From contig CALGAR010000117.1 of NCBI GenBank assembly GCA_937959285.1, forward strand, positions 44,624-108,623: 64,000 nt of DNA. Reading direction: 5' to 3'. Under the pieces are notes generated by a model. The model saw only the letters and a program-made list of their open reading frames with translations. It had not been told where the DNA came from and searched no databases. A program made the translations under genes and the position numbers. The stretch is from an uncultured Bryobacterales bacterium. Its GTDB lineage: Bacteria; Acidobacteriota; Terriglobia; Bryobacterales; Bryobacteraceae. Below, one piece after another: positions 52,253-60,928 of this stretch (positions within the stretch are counted from its first letter, which is position 1; each line of letters opens with the position of its first letter).

Positions 52253-53557
52253 ATGCGTATAGTTGATCTGATCCAGAGGAAGCGGGACGGCGAAGAACTA
52301 TCCGTCGAAGAAGTTCGGTCTCTTGTGGAGGGGTATAACCAGGGAAGCATCCCCGATTACCAAATGGCCGCATTTTTGATGGCCACGTTCTTCTCCGGAA
52401 TGACGGACCGCGAAGTCAGCGCGCTGACTGACTGTTTGGTGCATTCGGGCGAGATTCTGGATCTCTCCGCAATTCCCGGCATCAAGGTCGACAAGCATTC
52501 CACCGGCGGTGTAGGTGATAAGACCAGTCTTGTTGCCGCTCCTTTGGCTGCAGCCGCTGGCGTCGTTGTTCCGATGATCTCGGGGCGAGCGCTGCGTCAT
52601 ACCGGAGGCACACTTGACAAGCTGGAGTCGATTCCGGGCTTCCGCACAGACTTGAGCCGCGAGCAGTTTCAGGACCAGCTGGCGCGGATTGGACTTGCTT
52701 TCATGGGGCCGAGCAACGAATTGGCGCCCGCTGACGCAAAGCTCTATGCGCTTCGGGACGCCACGGCGACCGTGGAATCCATTCCGCTCATCGCAAGCTC
52801 GGTGATGGCGAAGGAGATTGCCCAGGGAGTGGACGCCCTGGTGCTCGACGTCAAGGTCGGAGCGGGCGCCTTTATGAAGCGGCAGGTTGACGCTCGACGG
52901 CTCGCCCAAATGATGGTTGGAATCGGCAGGCGAGCGAACAAGCGTGTGACCGCCCTCATCACCGATATGAATCAGCCGCTTGGCTACGCGATCGGCAACG
53001 CGCTCGAGGTGATGGAGGTTTCGCAGACGCTCCAGAATATCGGGCCGACCGACCTGACCCGCATCTCCCTGGAACTGGCTGCCCGCATGATCTTCCTCGG
53101 CAAGATAACGAAGACGCTTGAAGAAGCACGCGAACTGGCGCAAGCCAAGCTGCTCGACGGCTCCGGATACCGGAAGCTGAAGGAAGTAATCCAGGCGCAG
53201 GGCGGAAATCCACAGGTTCTCGACCGTTTCGATTTGCTGCCGAACGCCACGGGCGTCCGCGAAGTGACAAGCCCGAGATCGGGCTACATCTCGGCAATCG
53301 ATGCGGAAGACATCGGGCGCGCTTCTTCCATGATTGGGGCTGGCCGCGATCGCAGGGAAGACCGGATCGATCCTGCGGTCGGCGTCATTCTCGAAGTGAA
53401 GATTGGCCAGAAAGTGGACGCCGGCTCTGTGCTTTGCAGGTTGTACTACACCAGCGAAGAACATGTTGACGAGGCGGCCGAGATGGTTGAGGACGCCTTC
53501 CGAATTTCGGCCCATGCCCCAGAGGAACGCGAACTGATTCTGGAAGTGGTAGGCTAG
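52253..53557 (+). CDS. pdp: Pyrimidine-nucleoside (thymidine) phosphorylase
   Basis: The 434-residue enzyme splits thymidine or uridine with phosphate into base and (deoxy)ribose-1-phosphate in the cytoplasm. It has the family signature ISGRALRHTGGTLDKLESIPGF and the phosphate-binding KHSTGGVGDKTSLV, plus SSVMAKEIAQGVDALVLDVKVGAGAFM. The C-terminal domain ends in GVILEVKIGQKVDAGSVLCRLYY. The length fits the Pdp/DeoA group; the two specificities cannot be separated by eye. The ATG has AAGG ten bases upstream. It is the first gene of a five-gene nucleoside operon in which nupC imports and the other enzymes process nucleosides. Confidence 0.93.
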   Translation: MRIVDLIQRKRDGEELSVEEVRSLVEGYNQGSIPDYQMAAFLMATFFSGMTDREVSALTDCLVHSGEILDLSAIPGIKVDKHSTGGVGDKTSLVAAPLAAAAGVVVPMISGRALRHTGGTLDKLESIPGFRTDLSREQFQDQLARIGLAFMGPSNELAPADAKLYALRDATATVESIPLIASSVMAKEIAQGVDALVLDVKVGAGAFMKRQVDARRLAQMMVGIGRRANKRVTALITDMNQPLGYAIGNALEVMEVSQTLQNIGPTDLTRISLELAARMIFLGKITKTLEEARELAQAKLLDGSGYRKLKEVIQAQGGNPQVLDRFDLLPNATGVREVTSPRSGYISAIDAEDIGRASSMIGAGRDRREDRIDPAVGVILEVKIGQKVDAGSVLCRLYYTSEEHVDEAAEMVEDAFRISAHAPEERELILEVVG

Positions 53558-53575
53558 GCTCGAGCCTTCCGAATC

Positions 53576-54802
53576 ATGGGTCGTTTCACCGGGCTGATCG
53601 GCCTGCTAGTCATCCTTGCCGTGGCGTACGCCTTCTCAAGGCGGCGCGACCTCATCCGGCCGAGCCTTCTCCTATGGGGGCTCGGCCTTCAATTTGCCTT
53701 CGCATTTCTCATCCTGAAGACTCCCGCGGGCGCGATTTTTCGGGCTGCCAGCACGGGCGTAAACGCCCTCCTTGAATACGCAGAGGCAGGAAGTCGCTTT
53801 GTCTTCGGTCCTTTAGGCGACAAGGCAGGACCTTTCGGCGTAGTCTTCGCCTTCCAGGTTCTGCCAATCGTCATTTTCATTGCCAGCCTTTTTGCTGTTC
53901 TTTACCACTTTGGGGTGATGCAGGTTTTTGTCCGAGGCATGGCGATCCTGATGCAGCGCGTCATGGGAGCAAGCGGCGCGGAGTCGACCAATGTGGCGGC
54001 AAGCATCTTCATGGGACAGACCGAGGCGCCCCTCACAATCCGTCCTTTCCTGCCGAACCTCACGGAATCCGAACTGTTCACAATCATGACCAGCGGCATG
54101 GCTCATGTGTCGGGGGCAGTGATGGCAGCGTACGTGAAGATGGCAGGGGTGGAGATTCAGCATCTGCTGACAGCGGTCATCATGACCGCCCCTGCCACGC
54201 TTCTGCTATCCAAGATGCTGATTCCAGAGACAGAAAAGCCGGAGACTTTGGGTGAGGTCAGGGTCGTCATTGAAAGACCCGGCGTGAACCTGATCGATGC
54301 GGCAGCTCGGGGCGCGGGAGAAGGACTGATGCTGGCTTTGAACATCGGCGGCATGTTGATCGCCTTCCTGGCGCTGATCGCTTTGGCGAACGGGATCCTT
54401 GGGTGGGTTCATACGCTCCCGGCGATGGGATGGCTGCCTGAGTCACTGGAAAAAATCTTCGGCGCGCTGTTCGCTCCTGTCGCGTGGCTGCTCGGCATAA
54501 GCTGGAAGGACGCCGTGGAGGTAGGCAATCTTTTGGGCACACGGCTCGTGCTGAATGAGTTCGTCGCTTTTCTTCAGCTCGGTACGCTAAAGGAGCAGCT
54601 CGATCCGCGCTCCTTCGTCATCGCGACGTACGCCCTCTGCGGATTTGCGAACTTGAGCTCGATCGCGATTCAGGTCGGAGGGATTGGCGCCCTTGCGCCT
54701 ACCCGGAAATCCGATCTCGCCCGCCTCGGGCTGCGCGCCGTCGCCGCAGGGACGATGGCCAACTTCATGTCCGCCTGCATCGCAGGGATTCTCTATGATT
54801 GA
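53576..54802 (+). CDS. nupC: Concentrative nucleoside transporter, NupC type
   Basis: The 408-residue membrane protein belongs to the CNT family, which moves nucleosides into the cell with protons or sodium. Family blocks are FGPLGDKAGPFGVVFAFQVL, ASIFMGQTEAPLTIRPFLPNL, MTSGMAHVSGAVMAAYVKM, LLGTRLVLNEFVAFLQLG and FANLSSIAIQVGGIGALAP. About ten hydrophobic segments are seen. It starts 19 bases after pdp; its stop overlaps punA by eight bases. It probably supplies the operon's enzymes with substrate. Confidence 0.93.
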   Translation: MGRFTGLIGLLVILAVAYAFSRRRDLIRPSLLLWGLGLQFAFAFLILKTPAGAIFRAASTGVNALLEYAEAGSRFVFGPLGDKAGPFGVVFAFQVLPIVIFIASLFAVLYHFGVMQVFVRGMAILMQRVMGASGAESTNVAASIFMGQTEAPLTIRPFLPNLTESELFTIMTSGMAHVSGAVMAAYVKMAGVEIQHLLTAVIMTAPATLLLSKMLIPETEKPETLGEVRVVIERPGVNLIDAAARGAGEGLMLALNIGGMLIAFLALIALANGILGWVHTLPAMGWLPESLEKIFGALFAPVAWLLGISWKDAVEVGNLLGTRLVLNEFVAFLQLGTLKEQLDPRSFVIATYALCGFANLSSIAIQVGGIGALAPTRKSDLARLGLRAVAAGTMANFMSACIAGILYD

Positions 54803-55601
54803 CGCCGCAGCAGCCTATTTGAAGGAACGAACGGCACTGAGGCCGCGCATCGGGGTGGTGCTCGGCAGCGGTCTCGGCGGATTCGCCGACGACGTCTGCG
54901 ACAAAACGGTGATTCCTTATGAGGAGATTCCCGGCTGGCCTCCGTCCACCGCCGTCGGACATCACGGGAAGCTGGTACTCGGGTCCTTGTCCGGAGTCAA
55001 TGTAGCCGTCATGGCCGGGCGCGCCCATCTCTACGAGGGGTACACGCCCCAACAGGTGACTTTTGGCGTCCGCGTGCTCGGACGCCTTGGCGTACGGACC
55101 ATCGTGTTCACGAACGCAGCAGGGGGCATCAATACGGCGTACCAGAAGGGCGCGCTCGTGCTCATCTCCGATCACATCAACCTCCAGGGCGTGAATCCGC
55201 TGGTGGGTCCGAACGACGAATCCTTAGGCCAGCGGTTCCCGGATATGACGACTGCCTATGATCCCCGCTTGCGTGAGATCGCCCGGTCTGCTGCCGCCGA
55301 ATTGGGGATTACACTGGAAGAGGGCGTGTATGCCGGGTTATTGGGACCGAGCTACGAAACGCCCGCGGAAATCCGATATCTCCGAATCATCGGGGCGGAT
55401 CTGGTAGGCATGTCAACGGTACCCGAAGTGATCGTGGCGAACCATATGGGCATGCGAGTTCTGGCTATCTCCTGCGTCACAAACATGGCAGCAGGAATCC
55501 TGCAGGAGAAGATCAACCATGAAGAGGTGCTCGAAACGGGAAGAAGAGTGCGGGCAACTCTGGTTGAATTGCTGAAACGAATTCTCCCCCGGCTGGACTG
55601 A
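54795..55601 (+). CDS. punA: Purine-nucleoside phosphorylase
   Basis: The 268-residue enzyme phosphorolyses purine nucleosides to the free base. The family motifs are RIGVVLGSGLGGFAD, AVGHHGKLVLGSLSGVNVAVMAGRAH, VFTNAAGGINTAYQKGALVLISDHIN and the GVYAGLLGPSYETPAEIRYLR block. The last includes the Glu/Asn type of active site found in trimeric purine-nucleoside phosphorylases. I start at ATG 54795, inside the last codons of nupC. The cdd gene follows with no gap. It is part of the same nucleoside salvage operon. Confidence 0.94.
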   Translation: MIDAAAAYLKERTALRPRIGVVLGSGLGGFADDVCDKTVIPYEEIPGWPPSTAVGHHGKLVLGSLSGVNVAVMAGRAHLYEGYTPQQVTFGVRVLGRLGVRTIVFTNAAGGINTAYQKGALVLISDHINLQGVNPLVGPNDESLGQRFPDMTTAYDPRLREIARSAAAELGITLEEGVYAGLLGPSYETPAEIRYLRIIGADLVGMSTVPEVIVANHMGMRVLAISCVTNMAAGILQEKINHEEVLETGRRVRATLVELLKRILPRLD

Positions 55602-55988
55602 ATGGACGCACTCATACAGGCAGCTCTCGAAGTCCGTCTTCTCGCACATGCGCCCTACTCGAATTTTCTGGTGGGAGCCGCGATTGAAGATGAGGCGGGC
55701 ATCATCCACACCGGCTGCAACATTGAGAATGCGAGCTACGGCCTATCCATGTGCGCCGAACGCGTGGCCGTCTTCAAGGCGATTTCAGAAGGGGCAAGGG
55801 TTTTTCGACGCGTGGTCATCGCCTCCGACGCCGACATACCCGCACCTCCCTGTGGAGCCTGCCGGCAGATCCTATGGGAGTTCGGCGGCGATATCGAGAT
55901 CACCCTCGTCAATTTGAAGGGCAGGATCGAGACAATTCCCCTGCGTGACCTTCTGCCAACGCCTTTCGATGCAACATTCCTTCGCTAA
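55602..55988 (+). CDS. cdd: Cytidine deaminase
   Basis: The 128-residue homotetrameric-type enzyme deaminates cytidine and deoxycytidine to uridine compounds, feeding pdp. The zinc site is CAERVAVFKA (Cys51, Glu53) with PPCGACRQILWEF (Cys84, Cys87), and NIENASYGLSM provides the substrate-contact asparagine. Its ATG comes directly after the punA stop. Its end overlaps the start of the next gene by 20 bases. Confidence 0.95.
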   Translation: MDALIQAALEVRLLAHAPYSNFLVGAAIEDEAGIIHTGCNIENASYGLSMCAERVAVFKAISEGARVFRRVVIASDADIPAPPCGACRQILWEFGGDIEITLVNLKGRIETIPLRDLLPTPFDATFLR

Positions 55989-57366
55989 GCACCTGATTAC
56001 AGCCTTTGCCGTCCTCCTGCTCGCCACGTCCGCGTTTGCGGAAGCCGTCGACTGGATCGTCAGCGCCCGCTACGTGCTGACCATGGACGGGCAGCGCCGC
56101 GTTCTCGAGAACGGCGCCGTTGCCGTCCGCGGCGACCGCCTTGCCGCCGTCGGCCCGCGGAGCGAGATCGACCGCAAGTATCAAGCGAAGCAGCGCCTGG
56201 ATAGCGGGAATGCAATGCTGATTCCCGGACTCATCAACGCCCACACGCACGCACCGATGTCGCTCCTTCGCGGCATAGCCGATGACCTCCGCCTTCAGGA
56301 GTGGCTTGAAAAATACATCTTTCCTGCCGAAGCCCGAAATGTCACACCTGACTTCGTGCGCTGGGGGACGAAGCTCGCCTGCCTCGAGATGATGCTCTCC
56401 GGCATTACAACCTACGCCGACATGTACTACTTCGAAGAGGTCATTGCGGAAGCTACGAAAGAAGCCGGCATGCGAGGCGTTCTGGGACAAACGGTCATCC
56501 AGTTCCCTGTCCCGGACGCAAAGACTCCCGCCGAGGGCCTCGCCCGTACCGAGCGCTTCATCATCCGGTTCAAGGACGACCCGCTCATCACGCCGGCCGT
56601 TGCCCCTCACGCCCTATACACCAACTCCGCCGAGACGCTGAAAAGCGCCCGCGCCCTCAGCAACAAGTACCGAGTTCCCTTGCTGATTCACCTGGCGGAG
56701 ACGAAGCGGGAGTTTGACGACAACCTCCAGCAGCATAAATTGTCGCCGACGCAATACCTGAACTCGCTAGGGCTTTTCGATGGCGGACATACGCTCGCCG
56801 CTCACGCCGTGCACGTCAACAGCGAAGACATCCGTGTACTCCGGGAAAAATCGGTCGGCGTGGCCCACTGCCCTTCGAGCAATATGAAACTGGCAAGCGG
56901 CGCGGCGCCAGTGACGGAACTGCTCCGGCAGGGCGTGAGCGTAGGACTCGGAACGGATGGCCCGGCTGGCAGCAACAACGACTTTAACCTGTTTGAAGAA
57001 ATGGACTTGGCGGCCAAGCTTCAGAAGCTCATTACAGGCGATCCTCGTTCTCTTTCGGCTAGGCAGGCGGTCGAAATGGCCACGGTCCTAGGCGCCCGGG
57101 CGGTCGGGATGGAGAAGGAAATCGGCTCGCTCGAACCGGGCAAGCGGGCGGATTTCGCTACAGTAAGGATCGACCGCCCGCACGCCCTGCCAATCTATGA
57201 CCCCTATTCCCAGTTGGTATATACCCTAAAAGCCTCCGACGTGGAGGACGTCTTTGTGAATGGCGTCCCGATCCTCAGGGGACGGCGCCCTCTCCGCCTT
57301 GATCCGGAAGCTATTTATCAGAAAACGCTCGAATTCCAGCGAAAAATCCGCAGCTCTCTGCAATAA
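55969..57366 (+). CDS. Exported amidohydrolase, methylthioadenosine/S-adenosylhomocysteine deaminase-like
   Basis: The 465-residue protein has a clear signal peptide (FAKHLITAFAVLLLATSAFA) and the MtaD/SsnA-type amidohydrolase fold: IPGLINAHTHAPMSLLRG (metal histidines), LIHLAETKREFDDN, AHAVHVNSEDIRVLREKSVG, GVAHCPSSNMKL and LGTDGPAGSNNDFNLF. Such enzymes deaminate purine nucleosides and their thio or methyl derivatives, which fits the operon. Most relatives are cytoplasmic, so an exported form suggests that it acts on nucleosides in the periplasm before import by nupC. I start at ATG 55969, inside cdd; a longer start at 55945 would hide the signal peptide. Confidence 0.88.
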   Translation: MQHSFAKHLITAFAVLLLATSAFAEAVDWIVSARYVLTMDGQRRVLENGAVAVRGDRLAAVGPRSEIDRKYQAKQRLDSGNAMLIPGLINAHTHAPMSLLRGIADDLRLQEWLEKYIFPAEARNVTPDFVRWGTKLACLEMMLSGITTYADMYYFEEVIAEATKEAGMRGVLGQTVIQFPVPDAKTPAEGLARTERFIIRFKDDPLITPAVAPHALYTNSAETLKSARALSNKYRVPLLIHLAETKREFDDNLQQHKLSPTQYLNSLGLFDGGHTLAAHAVHVNSEDIRVLREKSVGVAHCPSSNMKLASGAAPVTELLRQGVSVGLGTDGPAGSNNDFNLFEEMDLAAKLQKLITGDPRSLSARQAVEMATVLGARAVGMEKEIGSLEPGKRADFATVRIDRPHALPIYDPYSQLVYTLKASDVEDVFVNGVPILRGRRPLRLDPEAIYQKTLEFQRKIRSSLQ

Positions 57367-57433
57367 AATTCAGAAAAAATTATTTGCAAATGGAGAAAGG
57401 CTCCGCCCTTACCGAACTATTTCCCTGAGGGCT

Positions 57434-57485
57434 ACCACGTCAGGTGGTTTGACCGTATTCCCGCCGAATAGGTCCATTCCGGCGG
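57434..57485 (+). promoter_or_regulatory. Two stem-loops in the leader of the PEP-CTERM gene
   Basis: ACCAC (57434-57438) pairs with GTGGT (57444-57448), and CCGCCG (57461-57466) pairs with CGGCGG (57480-57485). Both lie in the 158-base gap ahead of the PEP-CTERM gene, followed by GAGGAG and its ATG. They may form a folded leader. The sequence does not match the cyclic-di-GMP riboswitch as I know it. Confidence 0.3.
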
Positions 57486-57524
57486 TGTTCCCTGCTATCG
57501 GGACAGTTCTGAGGAGCCAAGTCA

Positions 57525-58298
57525 ATGCATTCTTCGATGGGTGTCAAGGCCCTTCTGCTGGCTTTGCCGCTGGTCCTGCCGGCTTGTGCCGACACGGTAA
57601 CTCCTTATTTGGACAGAGACTTATGGGAGGCGGCGACCTCCGAGCAGCGACTGATCGACTTTGAGCTCGGTCGCCCTTTGGCAAACGGAACCTACGAACA
57701 GTTCGGAACTTTTGCCGGGGTAACCCTCGATGCCATCGGGGGGATTCCTGGAGTTGACCAAGTAAACTTCGTCGGCATTTACTACAACGGCGCTGGCGAT
57801 CCGGTCTACAGTGATGCCTTCATCATCAATCCGCCATTAGGCGCCAGCGAGTACTGGGGGTCCGGCAATATGTTTCGAGGCCCCGCTTACCGGACCACGC
57901 CTGAACCATCACGGATCCGTGTGACGCTACCTGCCGGAGGTGTGCAGGCGGTAGGGTTAGATCTGCGAAGCGCCGACAGCGCGGGCCAGCCGTTCCAGAT
58001 TCTGCTCTACGACGGCATCAACTCAACTCCCTTCTACTCAGCCATCGTCACCACCGTCGACCCCGGCCCGACCTTGATTCACTCGTTCTGGGGCGCGACT
58101 TCCACCATTCCAATCACGATGATGGATATCATCCTGCTTGGCGACAGAATTACGGAGACGGTGCCACTGATCGACAACTTCACCTACGCGTCGGTCGGCT
58201 CCCAAGCGCCCCCATCGGCAGTACCGGAGCCGGCAACCGCTCCAATCTTTCTCGCTCTCGGCCTGGCGGGTCTTGTAGTATCCCGCCTACGCCGATAG
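57525..58298 (+). CDS. PEP-CTERM exported protein, function unknown
   Basis: The 257-residue protein begins with a signal peptide (GVKALLLALPLVLPACA) and ends with a textbook PEP-CTERM sorting signal: VPEPATAPIFLALGLAGLVV followed by SRLRR. Such proteins are recognised by exosortase, cut and placed at the cell surface, often together with exopolysaccharide production. The middle (residues about 25-225) is beta-rich and looks like a sandwich of about 200 residues (FELGRPLANGTYEQFG, IRVTLPAGGVQAVGLDLRS). No enzymatic motif is seen. GAGGAG sits eight bases before the ATG. Exosortase itself is not in the window. Confidence 0.9.
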   Translation: MHSSMGVKALLLALPLVLPACADTVTPYLDRDLWEAATSEQRLIDFELGRPLANGTYEQFGTFAGVTLDAIGGIPGVDQVNFVGIYYNGAGDPVYSDAFIINPPLGASEYWGSGNMFRGPAYRTTPEPSRIRVTLPAGGVQAVGLDLRSADSAGQPFQILLYDGINSTPFYSAIVTTVDPGPTLIHSFWGATSTIPITMMDIILLGDRITETVPLIDNFTYASVGSQAPPSAVPEPATAPIFLALGLAGLVVSRLRR

Positions 58299-58328
58299 CC
58301 CCCTTCCGTTGCTCACTTCCCTGCCTTC

Positions 58329-58358
58329 CCGGCTGTACCTCATGAGAGGTACAGCCGG
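58329..58358. terminator. Strong bidirectional terminator
   Basis: CCGGCTGTACCTC (58329-58341) and GAGGTACAGCCGG (58346-58358) pair perfectly over 13 base pairs with an ATGA loop. It lies between the convergent stops of the PEP-CTERM gene (58298) and the aldo/keto reductase gene (58367). The stem is the most stable one in the window. Confidence 0.85.
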
Positions 58359-58366
58359 AACGCTTG

Positions 58367-59392
58367 TCAATCGTCAGCTGTCTGAGTGTCGAAACCGTGC
58401 TGCCTACGGTGGTGCGGTCCGTCGAAGACCTTGGTAGACTTGAACAGTTCATGCCTGCCGTCTCCGGCGGCATCCTTGACGCGCGCCACGAGTTGATTTT
58501 TCTCTTCCAGCGTCATTGGCTTGAAATTCCTCGCAAGCGCAATGTTCTGCTTCAACTGCGCCATGTTGGTAATGCCAATGACCTGGGCAGCCACAGGGAG
58601 ACTGAGGGCGTAGCGGTAACATTCCTCAGCCGTAAGCCCTGCCTTCGAGGTGAACCGGCCCTCCGGGAATCCGCCGCCAAGCCCCTTCATACCGATCACT
58701 CCCACATTCTTTTTCAGGCACACCGGGACAACTTCGTTTTGGAAACTCCGGTAATGGGCGTCCATGACATTGATCGGCATTTGGGCCGTGTCCCAATTGT
58801 GAGGTTTAGCGAGCATCTTCAAATGGATCCGCGGATCCTTGTGCCCGGTAAAACCGATGAAGCGCACCTTCCCCGCCTTCTGCGCTTCCAAGGCGGCCTT
58901 CAAACCGCCCTTTTCCATTACCCAGTCGGGATCGTTATCGTAGACCATTTCGTGAAACTGCCACAGATCGATATGATCCGTGCGGAGGCGCCGCAGGCTC
59001 TCTTCCAGATTCCGCATCGAGCCCTGATAGTCGCGCTCGCAGTTCTTGGTCATCAGAAAGACTTTGTCGCGCCGGTCCTCGATCGCCTTGCCCATTACCT
59101 CTTCCGCGTGCCCGTCATGATAATCCCAGGCGTTGTCAAAAAATGTGAGCCCTTCGTCAATGGCCGTATGCATCAGCCGAATCGCCTCGCGTTCGTCCTT
59201 AATCGTTCCGACATGCCATCCGCCAAGCGCGAGGATGGACACCCGCACTCCGGTGCGACCGAGAACGCGTGTCGGCAGGCCCGTTGCTGACGCACTGCTC
59301 GTTTGCGCCAGCACCTGGTCGGCCAGCGCAGCAATCGATGCAAGACCGGCTGATTGCATAAAATCTCTGCGCGACGATTCGTTATGCTCCAT
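58367..59392 (-). CDS. Twin-arginine-exported aldo/keto reductase
   Basis: The 341-residue protein begins with a twin-arginine signal (SSRRDFMQSAGLASIAALA) and has an aldo/keto reductase barrel: TRVLGRTGVRVSILALGGWH, FFDNAWDYHDGHAEEVMGKAI with the catalytic Asp and Tyr types, VFLMTKNCERDYQGSMRNLE, HIDLWQFHEMVYDND and VIGMKGLGGGFPEGRF. It reduces aldehydes or ketones with NADPH; which one is not known. Export in folded form with its cofactor suits the Tat route. ATG 59392 has GGGAGGAATC upstream. It is convergent with the PEP-CTERM gene. It comes from a separate transcript from the Gfo/Idh/MocA gene, though both are exported dehydrogenases. Confidence 0.9.
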   Translation of the reverse strand: MEHNESSRRDFMQSAGLASIAALADQVLAQTSSASATGLPTRVLGRTGVRVSILALGGWHVGTIKDEREAIRLMHTAIDEGLTFFDNAWDYHDGHAEEVMGKAIEDRRDKVFLMTKNCERDYQGSMRNLEESLRRLRTDHIDLWQFHEMVYDNDPDWVMEKGGLKAALEAQKAGKVRFIGFTGHKDPRIHLKMLAKPHNWDTAQMPINVMDAHYRSFQNEVVPVCLKKNVGVIGMKGLGGGFPEGRFTSKAGLTAEECYRYALSLPVAAQVIGITNMAQLKQNIALARNFKPMTLEEKNQLVARVKDAAGDGRHELFKSTKVFDGPHHRRQHGFDTQTADD

Positions 59393-59500
59393 GATTCCTC
59401 CCGATTTTTCCCATTCTAGCCGGGTCGAGCAAGCAGCCCTGAGGACGGCAGCCCCAGGGCTTGCTTCTGGCACTCGATTCCCATGAAAATCCAAGGCACT

Positions 59501-59521
59501 CCTGAAGCATGGCGCTTCAGG
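59501..59521 (-). terminator. Terminator after the Gfo/Idh/MocA gene
   Basis: CCTGAAGC (59501-59508) and GCTTCAGG (59514-59521) form an 8-bp stem with a five-base loop. On the minus strand it is followed by AGTGCCTTGGATTTTC. It lies 37 bases past the stop of the minus-strand oxidoreductase gene and before the aldo/keto reductase. Confidence 0.6.
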
Positions 59522-59557
59522 GGCGATGGAATCCGAGCTGGATCAGCCCGGCAACTG

Positions 59558-60739
59558 CTAGGCGGACCGCATCATTTCGTCCCACGTCACTTCCCGCCTC
59601 TTTTCGTAGGCCATCTTGCCCAGAATGGCGGTCAGCGTGCTTTCGGCTGCGTCTTTCGCCATGCTGTACGGCTTGCGCTCGACGATGCTCTTGAAGAAGA
59701 CCTCAATCGCATCGATCGTTATCTCGCGCTTGGAATCCCCCCGTTCGATCAAGCTACGGTCACGGAGATCGTCTGCGTTGCGAAGAGGCGCGCTCTGGGT
59801 AGGTCCGTGCAGTTTATAGTACGTCCGGGCGGTTTCCAGCATCCCCTTGGGACCAAAGAATTGCTCGCGCACGTCGCGATAGCCCGCCGTGTGCTTGATG
59901 CTGATCAACCATCCCTCAATATTGTTCGGGTAGAAGTAAGTGATGTTGTGATGGTCGGTGTTCCAGTCGCCGTAGGCAGGCTTATAGCGTAGGCCTCCGG
60001 TTCCGATTGCCCGCGTCGGGTGCGCCCCGGCGAACCAGTTCAGCGTGTCCACACCGTGGCAGTCCTGCTCAACGATCGGCCCGCCGGAGTAGTCCGTCCA
60101 AAGAGCCCAGTGCCGAAGCTTCTGCTCCTCCGGCGGATAGGGGGATTTGAAGCTCTCCATCGGCGGATTTCCGAGAACCCAAAAGCTTGTCATCATCGAG
60201 ATCGGCCCGATCCTGCCCTCTTTGAACAGGCGGTACGCCGTGAGGTATTCCGGGCTCCATCTCTGCTGGAAGCCGAAGGCGATCGTTTTCGACTTGTCGG
60301 CCCTTTCCGCTGCCGCCATCAGCCGCTTCACGCCGGCGACGTCCGCGCCCGCCGGCTTCTCGCAGTAGATGTGCTTCTTTGCCTGAACTGCTGCCTCAAA
60401 ATGCTCGGGATGAAGGAATACGGGCGTCGCAATGAGTACGGCATCGATGTCCGGCTGCGCCAGCAGTTCCTTGTAGTCCCGGTAGAGCCGCGCCTTATCG
60501 GCGGTGGGAAGCCGTGTCTTCGCCATGTCGATGCGGTCCGGGTAGATATCGCAGATTGCGGCAAGCCTTGCGTTCGGATCACGTGTCATGTGCCCGCCAA
60601 CGTAAACGCCCCGGCCGCCGGTTCCGATCACGCCGAACGATACTGCAGAGTTTGCTTGCGAACCGAAAGCCGTTTCCGGCTTTACTATGAGCAATCCAGC
60701 GGCGCCGGCAATTGCCGACCGCCTTGTTACCTCATCCAT
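59558..60739 (-). CDS. Twin-arginine-exported Gfo/Idh/MocA oxidoreductase
   Basis: The 393-residue protein has a twin-arginine leader (TRRSAIAGAAGLLIVKPETA) and the Gfo/Idh/MocA fold: SFGVIGTGGRGVYVGGHM, DIDAVLIATPVFLHPEHF, KKHIYCEKPAGADVAGVK and GGPIVEQDCHGVDTLNWFAGA with the conserved histidine. Exported members of this family are frequent in Solibacter-type genomes; some relatives act on sugars with a retained NAD(P) cofactor. The substrate is unknown. It is divergent from the histidine kinase (gap 189 bases) and followed by a terminator hairpin. Confidence 0.9.
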   Translation of the reverse strand: MDEVTRRSAIAGAAGLLIVKPETAFGSQANSAVSFGVIGTGGRGVYVGGHMTRDPNARLAAICDIYPDRIDMAKTRLPTADKARLYRDYKELLAQPDIDAVLIATPVFLHPEHFEAAVQAKKHIYCEKPAGADVAGVKRLMAAAERADKSKTIAFGFQQRWSPEYLTAYRLFKEGRIGPISMMTSFWVLGNPPMESFKSPYPPEEQKLRHWALWTDYSGGPIVEQDCHGVDTLNWFAGAHPTRAIGTGGLRYKPAYGDWNTDHHNITYFYPNNIEGWLISIKHTAGYRDVREQFFGPKGMLETARTYYKLHGPTQSAPLRNADDLRDRSLIERGDSKREITIDAIEVFFKSIVERKPYSMAKDAAESTLTAILGKMAYEKRREVTWDEMMRSA

Positions 60740-60928
60740 ATCATCACCTTTTCTCTATCGTGGACTTTGCATTCCGCCACCCCATCACTTTACTTCTGTT
60801 GCATCTACAACTCCAAGCACCGGCCAGCCAAGATTTACAGGCGACATGCTGGCAAAAGGCGGTTACAATTTTGGTGCAGCGGGCATCTGCACAACCCCTC
60901 GACCGAATCGCCCGTTTCGGAGGCACAT

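Noticed and set aside
57367..57524. Cyclic-di-GMP riboswitch before the PEP-CTERM gene
   Set aside because: Two stems are present, but the conserved core bases of that aptamer are not recognisable.
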